From contig CAJKHT010000094.1 in NCBI GenBank assembly GCA_905199755.1, forward strand, positions 1 through 9,354: a DNA stretch of 9,354 bases, written 5' to 3'. The position numbers and the translations under genes were made by a program. Source of the DNA: an uncultured Eubacteriales bacterium (GTDB lineage Bacteria; Bacillota; Clostridia; UBA1381). The notes below the pieces were generated by a model that saw nothing but the letters and a program-made list of their open reading frames with translations, was not told where the DNA came from and did no database searches. Below are positions 1-5,305 of the stretch, piece after piece (the first letter of the stretch is position 1; each line of letters starts with the position of its first letter).

Positions 1-61
1 TTGGTAGAGCACTACGTTCGGGACGTAGGGGCCGCTGGTTCAAATCCAGTCATCCCGACCA
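1..61 (+). tRNA. tRNA-Pro (anticodon CGG), 3' part; 5' end outside window
   Basis: This is the 3' three-quarters of a proline tRNA. The anticodon stem CTACG (12-16) pairs with CGTAG (24-28) around the 7-base loop TTCGGGA. That puts anticodon CGG at 19-21, which reads codon CCG, with a G at position 37 as usual in tRNA-Pro. The T arm is GCTGG (34-38), loop TTCAAAT, CCAGT (46-50). The 3' acceptor strand CATCCCG (51-57) is followed by discriminator A58 and an encoded CCA (59-61). The 5' acceptor strand and most of the D arm lie before base 1, so the expected pairing partner CGGGATG cannot be checked here. Confidence 0.93.
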
Positions 62-63
62 AA

Positions 64-114
64 TTCAAAAACCGCATAAATGCTTAGAAATGTAGCGTTT
101 ATGCGGTTTTTGAA
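64..114 (+). terminator. Rho-independent terminator after tRNA-Pro
   Basis: A long, nearly perfect inverted repeat starts 2 bases after the tRNA CCA. The left arm is 64-83, the loop 84-94 and the right arm 95-114, with one G.T mismatch. The GC-rich core ACCGCATAAA/TTTATGCGGT is followed by a run of five T, as expected for a terminator in the tRNA direction. The left arm has the mirrored A run, so it could also stop transcription from the right. Confidence 0.8.
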
Positions 115-214
115 CGTTTTTACAGTCGGCACAAATCGGAATAAATATTACTATTTGTGCAATAAAAGTTAGTCAAAAGTTAATCAGAATATGAGTATAT
201 GTGATACACAACAG
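115..214. other. Unassigned spacer between two plus-strand terminators
   Basis: No credible open reading frame is present. The one visible structure is a perfect 8-bp inverted repeat, GCACAAAT (129-136) and ATTTGTGC (153-160), around a 16-base A/T-rich loop. Because a second plus-strand terminator follows at 215-243, the stretch could be read-through from the tRNA or a small untranslated RNA. I see no clear promoter to support the latter. Confidence 0.4.
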
Positions 215-243
215 TGCGGAGGTTAAAACCTCCGCATTTTTTT
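215..243 (+). terminator. Rho-independent terminator (second in tandem)
   Basis: The stem TGCGGAGG (215-222) pairs perfectly with CCTCCGCA (229-236) around a TTAAAA loop and is followed directly by seven T (237-243). The T run on one side only fixes the direction as plus. There is no gene between this and the first terminator at 64-114, so it acts either as a back-up terminator for the tRNA unit or as the end of an unrecognised small transcript. Confidence 0.85.
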
Positions 244-251
244 ATTAATTA

Positions 252-368
252 TATTTCATCAACCTCATTATCATGGTAGACAGAAATCTTGATAAGGGGC
301 TTTCTTTGGAGCTTTTAGCATCAAAGTTTTTCGTAAACCCATTATATCTTTCGAGAAAATTCAAAAAA
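252..368 (+). pseudogene. Degraded fragment resembling an AraC-family helix-turn-helix
   Basis: Reading in the frame of the ATG at 273, the translation contains NLDKGLSLELLASKFF followed by VNPLYLSRKFKK (285-368). This fits the usual first helix-turn-helix of AraC/XylS regulators: a 'dk.lsLe.lA..f.vnp.YLSr.FKk' pattern, with conserved L, A, YLSR and FKK positions. The match begins near 252 and stops at FKK, where AraC proteins continue with ETG and the second helix-turn-helix. Here the frame runs into the tsf terminator and ends at 420-422. There is no ribosome binding site before the ATG, and an in-frame stop lies at 246-248. I read it as a relic of a lost regulator gene, about 35 codons of a protein normally near 250-300 residues. 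The assignment rests on motif resemblance only. Confidence 0.6.
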
Positions 369-398
369 AATCGGCATACTCACGTATACCGATTTTTT
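363..398 (-). terminator. Rho-independent terminator of rpsB-tsf
   Basis: The hairpin arms are 371-379 and 384-392 around a 4-base loop, extended by A/T runs on both sides. Read on the minus strand the only imperfect pair becomes G.U, whereas on the plus strand it is a C-A mismatch. Together with the eight-A run at 363-370 (U8 in the minus transcript) this shows that it serves the minus-strand operon. It begins about 10 bases after the tsf stop codon. Confidence 0.88.
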
Positions 399-407
399 AA
401 TACTGAT

Positions 408-1310
408 TTATTTAATCATTGATGCAACTTCTGCTGCGAAATCTTCCGACTTCTTTTCCAGACCTTCGCCCTTTTCAAAGCGTGTATACTCAACAACCTT
501 AATGCTACCGCCGAGCTCTTTAGCTGTCTGCTGTATATACTTTGTTACCGAAAGGTCGCCGTCCTTAATGTATTCCTGATCCAACAGGCATACTTCCTTG
601 TAGAACTTGTTAATTCTTCCGATAATCATCTTTTCAATGATATTGTCGGGCTTTCCTTCGTTTCTTGCCTGAGCTGCAAGAATTTCCTTTTCATGCTCAA
701 CTCTGTCAGCCGGAACAGCGTCACGGTCAAGATATTCTGCGCCTGCCGCTGCAATCTGCATTGCTATATTCTTTGCAAATTCATCAAATCCGGGCTTGTC
801 TGCGCAATCTGTATCAAAGTTTACAAGAACACCTATTCTGCCGCCGCCGTGGATATAAGTTGCAACTGTTCCCTCATAACGTGCAAAACGTCTGATGTTC
901 ATGTTTTCACCGATTTTAGCAATCTTCTCTGTCAAAGCCTCGCCTACGGACTGGCTTCCGCCTGCGATTGTCATTTCCTTAAGTGCATCGACATCAGCGG
1001 GATTCTGCTCTGCGATTGTCTTTGCAACGTCCTTAACAAAGCCTACAAACTGATCGTTCTTTGCAACGAAGTCTGTTTCTGCGTTTACTTCAACAACAAC
1101 ACCGACATTGCCGTCAACGTAATCGGCTACGATACCCTCGGAAGCAATACGGCCCGACTTCTTAACAGCCTTAGCCATACCCTTTTCTCTTAAAATATCA
1201 ACAGCCTTGTCCTTATCACCGTCAGCCTCGGTAAGAGCCTTTTTACAGTCCATCATACCGCAGCCTGTCATTTCTCTCAATTCTTTAACATCAGCAGCTG
1301 TAAATGCCAT
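408..1310 (-). CDS. tsf: Translation elongation factor Ts
   Basis: EF-Ts is the cytoplasmic guanine-nucleotide exchange factor that releases GDP from EF-Tu. The 300-residue product has the N-terminal UBA-like domain (1-55, with the signature LREMTGCGMMDCKKAL at 11-26) and the core-domain loop with TDFVA at 79-83, whose Asp-Phe pair disrupts the Mg2+ site of EF-Tu in the known structure. It also has KIGENMNIRRF at 132-142 and the C-terminal RINKFYKEVCLLDQ segment at 232-245. The length is typical of full-length EF-Ts. The start is fixed by GGAGGT eight bases upstream (1318-1323). It lies 30 bases downstream of rpsB in the usual rpsB-tsf order, but a terminator follows at once, so pyrH and frr, often next in Firmicutes, are not in this operon. 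Nothing unusual is seen in the protein. Confidence 0.98.
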   Translation of the reverse strand: MAFTAADVKELREMTGCGMMDCKKALTEADGDKDKAVDILREKGMAKAVKKSGRIASEGIVADYVDGNVGVVVEVNAETDFVAKNDQFVGFVKDVAKTIAEQNPADVDALKEMTIAGGSQSVGEALTEKIAKIGENMNIRRFARYEGTVATYIHGGGRIGVLVNFDTDCADKPGFDEFAKNIAMQIAAAGAEYLDRDAVPADRVEHEKEILAAQARNEGKPDNIIEKMIIGRINKFYKEVCLLDQEYIKDGDLSVTKYIQQTAKELGGSIKVVEYTRFEKGEGLEKKSEDFAAEVASMIK

Positions 1311-1340
1311 TTCTTTTACCTCCAGTCAATTAAATCGTAA

Positions 1341-2093
1341 TTATTCAGCAACTTCTTCGTCTGTTTCGTTAACCTTAGCTTCTTCAGCATCGGCAGCTAC
1401 TGCGTCCTCGCCCTGTCTGCCTTCGATAATAGCATTTGAAATTGTTGAAGCAATCAGTTTAACGGCTCTTATAGCATCATCGTTTCCGGGGATTACATAA
1501 TCAACCTCATCCGGATCACAGTTTGTATCAACTATTGCAACTACGGGAATACCGAGCTTCTTTGCTTCCGAAATAGCAATCTTTTCTTTTCTCGGGTCAA
1601 CAACGAACATAGCGCCCGGAAGCTTCTTCATGTTCTTGATACCGCCGAGATACTTTTCAAGCTTGTCTCTCTGAGCCTTAAGCTTTATAACTTCCTTTTT
1701 GGGCAGAAGGTCGAATGTACCCTCTTCTTCCATACGGTTAATCTGAGCAAGTCTTTCTATTCTCTTCTGAATAGTCTTGAAGTTTGTGAGCATACCGCCC
1801 AGCCATCTTGCATTTACATAGTACATGCCTACTCTTTCAGCCTCTTCCTTAATAGAGTCCTGAGCCTGCTTCTTTGTACCTACGAAAAGAATGTCCTCAC
1901 CCTGAGCAGCTATATCTCTTACGAAATAATAAGCCTCCTCAACCTTTTTAACCGTCTTCTGGAGATCGATAATATAGATACCGTTTCTCTCAGTGAAGAT
2001 GTATTCAGCCATTTTAGGGTTCCATCTTCTTGTCTGGTGTCCGAAATGAACACCTGCCTCCAAAAGCTGTTTCATTGAAATTACGTTTGCCAT
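1341..2093 (-). CDS. rpsB: 30S ribosomal protein S2
   Basis: S2 binds late to the 30S subunit, near the head-body junction, and is needed for S1 docking where S1 exists. The 250-residue product carries all the family hallmarks: HFGHQTRRWNPKM at 16-28, RWLGGMLTNF at 96-105, the coiled-coil insertion region about 108-150, and the C-terminal DTNCDPDEVDYVIPGNDDA block at 189-207. An acidic, low-complexity tail (229-250, rich in E, D and A) follows, as in many Gram-positive S2 proteins. The ATG is preceded by AAGGAGG with eight bases of spacing. It is the first gene of the rpsB-tsf operon and is read from the promoter at 2206-2234. Its leader is unusual and is described separately. Confidence 0.98.
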   Translation of the reverse strand: MANVISMKQLLEAGVHFGHQTRRWNPKMAEYIFTERNGIYIIDLQKTVKKVEEAYYFVRDIAAQGEDILFVGTKKQAQDSIKEEAERVGMYYVNARWLGGMLTNFKTIQKRIERLAQINRMEEEGTFDLLPKKEVIKLKAQRDKLEKYLGGIKNMKKLPGAMFVVDPRKEKIAISEAKKLGIPVVAIVDTNCDPDEVDYVIPGNDDAIRAVKLIASTISNAIIEGRQGEDAVAADAEEAKVNETDEEVAE

Positions 2094-2199
2094 TTTTGTT
2101 TCCTCCTTGTTTTGTTTCCTCCGTCCCCGTCAGCTCTGCGGATAACCCCGGCAAAAGGGCAACAAACCGCAAATCATGAGACGTGTGTATTTTTCATAC
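2094..2199 (-). promoter_or_regulatory. rpsB 5' leader with hairpin and duplicated Shine-Dalgarno module
   Basis: The transcribed leader predicted from the promoter is about 105 nt. Two exact 13-base copies of GGAGGAAACAAAA lie 16 bases apart (2110-2122 and 2094-2106 in window coordinates). The proximal copy is the working ribosome binding site and abuts the ATG. Further upstream, TGCGG and CCGCA (2167-2171 with 2137-2141) can form a closing stem over an inner CCC/GGG pairing (2157-2159 with 2146-2149). Ribosomal protein operons are often autoregulated through such leaders, but I do not recognise a named family here, and regulation by S2 is inference. Confidence 0.5.
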
Positions 2200-2205
2200 C
2201 GATTT

Positions 2206-2234
2206 ATTTTACTATAAAACCGTAAAAATGTCAA
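2206..2234 (-). promoter_or_regulatory. Promoter of rpsB-tsf
   Basis: On the minus strand there is a perfect -35 TTGACA (2229-2234), a 17-base spacer and -10 TAAAAT (2206-2211). This is a near-consensus sigma-70/SigA promoter, as expected for a ribosomal protein operon. Transcription should begin near 2199. A/T-rich sequence just upstream (2235-2260) could act as an UP element. Confidence 0.85.
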
Positions 2235-2238
2235 GCTT

Positions 2239-2260
2239 TTTACAGTAAATTTTACGTAAA
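2239..2260. promoter_or_regulatory. Two adjacent TTTAC/GTAAA palindromes upstream of rpsB
   Basis: TTTAC-A-GTAAA (2239-2249) is followed one base later by the perfect 10-bp palindrome TTTACGTAAA (2251-2260). They lie directly upstream of the rpsB -35 box and in the divergent region shared with purE. Two tandem copies of the same half-site would suit a dimeric DNA-binding protein, but A/T-rich sequence yields such palindromes by chance, and no regulator can be named. Confidence 0.4.
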
Positions 2261-2374
2261 TCCGCCAAAAATATTTTTTTCGTCAAAATTCTTATAAGGA
2301 ATGGTGTCAAATCTCTTTTCTTATTGTTCAAATTGCTATTACATGCAAGTAAATATTGACAATACGGCGGATTT
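2258..2374. repeat. Spaced 9-bp inverted repeat in the rpsB/purE divergent region
   Basis: AAATCCGCC at 2258-2266 is the exact reverse complement of GGCGGATTT at 2366-2374. The right copy lies inside the spacer of the purE promoter. The left copy overlaps the end of the TTTACGTAAA palindrome upstream of rpsB. The arms are about 100 bases apart, so they are more likely paired protein-binding sites than a hairpin, if functional at all. The rest of 2267-2355 is A/T-rich with no gene or structure that I can support. Confidence 0.4.
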
Positions 2375-2384
2375 TTGTTACTAT
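2356..2384 (+). promoter_or_regulatory. Promoter of the purine operon
   Basis: A perfect -35 TTGACA (2356-2361), a 17-base spacer and -10 TACTAT (2379-2384) precede purE. The start site would fall near 2391, leaving a leader of only about 23 nt. There is therefore no room for a purine riboswitch, a common control of pur operons in Firmicutes, and control by a repressor at the promoter is more likely. Other T/A-rich hexamers up to 2390 could also serve as -10, but with worse spacing. Confidence 0.8.
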
Positions 2385-2413
2385 TATTATGTATTTTTAT
2401 ATGAAAGGAACTG

Positions 2414-2920
2414 ATGGCTGTGGCAGCACCAAAGGCGGCTCTTATAATGGGCTCGGATTCGGATTTTGAAAAATTAAAGGGATGTGTTTCAAAGCTTCGG
2501 GAATTTAAGATTGATATTGACGTAAATGTAATATCGGCACACAGAACACCCGATAAGGCTATGGAATTTGCAAAGAATGCGGAGGATAACGGAATTGATG
2601 TTATAATCTGTGCGGCGGGAATGGCGGCTCATCTGGGCGGAGTGATTGCGGCGCATACAATTCTCCCCGTTATCGGTATTCCGATAAATTCCACGCTCGG
2701 AGGCATGGACGCACTGCTTGCAACGGTTCAGATGCCGCCGGGAATACCTGTTGCGACAGTCGGCATAGATAACGGCGCAAATGCCGCGATACTTGCGGCA
2801 CAGATGCTTTCCTTAAAGTATGACTACTTAAAGGATATGCTCCGTGAAAGCAAAGAAAAAATGGCAGCGGGTGTTGAAAAAAAGAACGAAAAAATCAAAG
2901 AAATCGTGAAAAATATGTAA
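2414..2920 (+). CDS. purE: N5-carboxyaminoimidazole ribonucleotide mutase, class I PurE
   Basis: PurE moves the carboxyl group of N5-CAIR to C4, giving CAIR, in de novo purine synthesis. The 168-residue protein has the phosphate-binding GSDSD at 13-17, SAHRTP at 41-46 with the catalytic-region histidine, and AAHLGG at 71-76. It also has the VQMPPGIPVATV block (105-116) and the GANAAILAAQML helix (121-132). AAHL in place of the SNAL type of class II enzymes marks class I, which normally works with the ATP-dependent PurK. No purK is in this window. The charged C-terminal helix (about 140-168) is lysine-rich. The ATG at 2414 follows AAAGGAA (2404-2410), the first gene after the operon promoter. 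purM follows after 12 bases. Confidence 0.96.
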   Translation: MAVAAPKAALIMGSDSDFEKLKGCVSKLREFKIDIDVNVISAHRTPDKAMEFAKNAEDNGIDVIICAAGMAAHLGGVIAAHTILPVIGIPINSTLGGMDALLATVQMPPGIPVATVGIDNGANAAILAAQMLSLKYDYLKDMLRESKEKMAAGVEKKNEKIKEIVKNM

Positions 2921-2932
2921 AGGAGAAAAGCA

Positions 2933-3970
2933 ATGAGTGAAAATGCATACAAAGCGGCAGGAGTTGACGTTGAAGCCGGATACGAATCGGTAAGACTTAT
3001 AAAAGATGATGTTAAGAGAACAGCAATAGATGGTGTTCTCGGCGGAATAGGCGGCTTCGGCGGCTTGTTTGAAATTTCAAAGGATTATAAAAATCCCGTG
3101 CTGGTAAGCGGTACGGACGGTGTCGGAACAAAGCTTAAGGTTGCTTTTCTCATGGACAAGCACGATACAATCGGTCAGGACTGCGTTGCAATGTGCGTAA
3201 ATGACGTTGCATGCTCCGGCGCAAAGCCGATATTCTTCCTCGACTACCTCGCCGTAGGTAAAAATGTTCCCGAGAAAATCGCGGAAATCGTAAAGGGTGT
3301 CGCGGACGGCTGCATAAAGGCAGGCTGCGCGCTTGTGGGCGGCGAAACCGCCGAAATGCCCGGTTTTTATCCCGTTGACGAATACGACCTTGCCGGCTTC
3401 AGTGTGGGCATCGTTGAAAAGGATAAAATCACCGACGGCGCAAAGGCAAAAAAAGGCGATGCACTTATAGGCATTGCGTCAAGCGGAATACATTCAAACG
3501 GCTATTCACTTGTAAGAAAGCTGTTCGGACTTAATGAGGACGGCGCAAAGGAAAAGCTTAACGAATATTCCGATGAGCTTGGCATGAGGGTCGGAGAAGC
3601 ACTGCTTACTCCCACAAAAATATACGTTAAGCCGCTGCTTAAGCTGATTGATGAAATAGGCATCAACACCGTTTCGCACATCACAGGCGGCGGATTTATA
3701 GAAAATGTACCGAGAATGCTGCCCGACGGCTTAAAGGCTGTTATCAAAAAGGGTACATGGGATATTCTTCCCATATTCAATGTTTTACAGAGGCTCGGCA
3801 ACGTTCCCGAAAGAGATATGTACAACACATTCAACATGGGAATAGGCATGATTGCCGCAGTTGATGCCGACAAAGCCGAGGCGGCTGTGAAATGTCTTGA
3901 AGAAGCCGGCGAAAAAGCATATATCATAGGCAGTCTTGAGGACGGCGAAAAGGGAGTAGAAATAATATGA
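2933..3970 (+). CDS. purM: Phosphoribosylformylglycinamidine cyclo-ligase (AIR synthetase)
   Basis: PurM closes the imidazole ring of FGAM with ATP to give AIR, in the cytoplasm. The 345-residue product is the usual size. Visible signatures are the glycine-rich N-terminal stretch GGIGGFGGLF (37-46), SGTDGVGTKLKVA (59-71), GGETAEMPG (136-144), SSGIHSNGYSLVR (183-195), HITGGGFIENVPR (249-261) and NMGIGM (301-306). These cover the ATP/substrate loops of the PurM/SelD/HypE fold. The start has AAAGGAG overlapping the purE stop codon. The last bases ATGA are shared with the purN start, indicating translational coupling. No residue is visibly missing. Confidence 0.98.
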   Translation: MSENAYKAAGVDVEAGYESVRLIKDDVKRTAIDGVLGGIGGFGGLFEISKDYKNPVLVSGTDGVGTKLKVAFLMDKHDTIGQDCVAMCVNDVACSGAKPIFFLDYLAVGKNVPEKIAEIVKGVADGCIKAGCALVGGETAEMPGFYPVDEYDLAGFSVGIVEKDKITDGAKAKKGDALIGIASSGIHSNGYSLVRKLFGLNEDGAKEKLNEYSDELGMRVGEALLTPTKIYVKPLLKLIDEIGINTVSHITGGGFIENVPRMLPDGLKAVIKKGTWDILPIFNVLQRLGNVPERDMYNTFNMGIGMIAAVDADKAEAAVKCLEEAGEKAYIIGSLEDGEKGVEII

Positions 3971-4560
3971 AACGCATAGGTGTTTTGGTTTCCGGCGGCG
4001 GAACGAATTTGCAGGCGCTTATAGATGCGCAGAAAAGCGGCATTATCAAAAGCGGAGAAATTGTCACCGTTGTTAGCAACAAAGAGGGCGTATACGCGCT
4101 TGAACGCGCAAAAAATGCCGGAATTGACGCAAAGGTTATAACAAAAAAATCATGCGGCGGTGACAGTGCCGAGTTTAATCATGCACTGTGCAATTATATG
4201 AAGCTCATGAGAGTTGACATAGTTGTGCTTGCAGGGTTCCTTGCCATTCTTGAAAAAGAGTTTCTCGATGAATACAAGGACAGAATAATAAACATTCACC
4301 CGTCACTCATACCGTCATTCTGCGGAGACGGCTTTTACGGCTTAAAGGTTCACCGGGCTGCGCTTGACTACGGCGTAAAGGTTACTGGTGCCACGGTGCA
4401 TTTTGTGAATGAAGTGACGGACGGCGGAAGGATAATTATGCAAAAGGCTGTATACATAAATGATGATGACACGGCAGAAAGCCTGCAAAAACGCGTCATG
4501 GAGGAAGCCGAGTGGCAGATATTGCCTAAGGCAGTAGAACTGGTTTGCAGTGAAAATTAA
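3967..4560 (+). CDS. purN: Phosphoribosylglycinamide formyltransferase (GART)
   Basis: PurN transfers the formyl group of 10-formyl-tetrahydrofolate to GAR to make FGAR. The 197-residue protein has the nucleotide-side loop SGGGTNLQA (9-17) and the catalytic triad of the family: N109 and H111 in NIHPSLIPSF (109-118), and D152 in TDGG (151-154). The loop SFCGDGFYGLKVH (117-129) is a variant of the usual FPG-containing loop. The length is close to the E. coli enzyme (about 212). The ATG overlaps the purM stop by 4 bases, with AGGGAG ten bases upstream inside purM. Formate supply for this folate-dependent step must come from elsewhere. Confidence 0.97.
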   Translation: MKRIGVLVSGGGTNLQALIDAQKSGIIKSGEIVTVVSNKEGVYALERAKNAGIDAKVITKKSCGGDSAEFNHALCNYMKLMRVDIVVLAGFLAILEKEFLDEYKDRIINIHPSLIPSFCGDGFYGLKVHRAALDYGVKVTGATVHFVNEVTDGGRIIMQKAVYINDDDTAESLQKRVMEEAEWQILPKAVELVCSEN

Positions 4561-4572
4561 GGAGGCGGTCAC

Positions 4573-5286
4573 ATGAAAAAAGCTGACGTATACGATATTT
4601 TAAAATCAAACGCATATCCCGGCAGAGGAATAATAATAGGAAAAAGCGCTGACTCAAAAAGTGCCGTTACGGCATATTTCATAATGGGCAGAAGCGAAAA
4701 CAGCAGAAACAGAGTTTTTGTAACCGACGGCGACGGCATACGCACACAGGCATTTGACGAATCAAAGCTGGAGGATCCGCATCTTATCATATATGCACCC
4801 GTGCGCGTTCTGGGCAATAAAACAATTGTAACCAACGGCGACCAGACGGATACCGTTTACAATCTTATGAATCAGCAGATGACATTTGAGCAGAGCCTCA
4901 GAACAAGAGAATTTGAGGACGACGCTCCGAACTACACCCCGAGAATTTCGGGAATTATGAAGGTTGACCGCGGCGATTACAACTATGCCATGTCCATTTT
5001 AAAGAGCGACAACGGCAATCCCTCATCATGTCTGAGATTCACATTCTCATACAAAAACCCGATTGCCGGCAGCGGTCACTTTATCCACACATACATGGGT
5101 GACGGCAGCCCTCTCCCCTCTTTCGAGGGTGAACCCGTACCCGTTGACATTCCCGATGATATAGACAGCTTCACAAACGGTCTTTGGGAGTCATTAAACG
5201 CAGACAACAAGGTATCGCTTTTTGTGAGATACATCGACATCGAAAGCGGAAAAACCGAAACAAGAATCATAAACAAAAACAACTAA
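4573..5286 (+). CDS. PurO-type IMP cyclohydrolase
   Basis: This 237-residue protein matches my knowledge of the IMP cyclohydrolase-like family first known from archaeal PurO, which closes FAICAR to IMP in the last step of purine synthesis. It is unrelated to the MGS-like cyclohydrolase half of bacterial PurH. Features consistent with this are YPGRGIIIG (15-23), YFIMGRSENSRNRVF (35-49), VTNGDQTDT (86-94), NYTPRISG (120-127) and GHFIHTYMGDG with PLPSFEG (168-186). There is no signal peptide or membrane segment. It sits between purN and a transformylase that lacks a cyclohydrolase domain, which is strong context support. AGGAGG overlaps the purN stop, 12 bases before the ATG. The family was recognised from motifs and context, with no search run. 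I leave the symbol empty because purO is used mainly for archaea. Confidence 0.87.
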   Translation: MKKADVYDILKSNAYPGRGIIIGKSADSKSAVTAYFIMGRSENSRNRVFVTDGDGIRTQAFDESKLEDPHLIIYAPVRVLGNKTIVTNGDQTDTVYNLMNQQMTFEQSLRTREFEDDAPNYTPRISGIMKVDRGDYNYAMSILKSDNGNPSSCLRFTFSYKNPIAGSGHFIHTYMGDGSPLPSFEGEPVPVDIPDDIDSFTNGLWESLNADNKVSLFVRYIDIESGKTETRIINKNN

Positions 5287-5305
5287 CCGAAAGGATTTTA
5301 CAGTT

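Noticed and set aside
1..61. tRNA 3' end as an attachment site of an integrated element
   Set aside because: No second copy of the tRNA 3' end, integrase or other mobile gene is visible in the window; downstream sequence is a terminator and housekeeping genes.
693..1193. Open frame on the plus strand opposite tsf (166 codons)
   Set aside because: It lies antisense within a clearly identified EF-Ts gene, has cysteine-rich non-family-like composition and no ribosome binding site.
2385..2413. Possible purine riboswitch or long structured leader before purE
   Set aside because: The best promoter starts transcription near 2391, leaving about 23 nt. No aptamer-like stems or terminator/antiterminator pair are seen between the promoter and the ATG.
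3502..3927. Open frame on the minus strand opposite purM (141 codons)
   Set aside because: Serine-rich shadow frame of purM, typical of codon-bias artefacts, with no recognisable domain or start signal.
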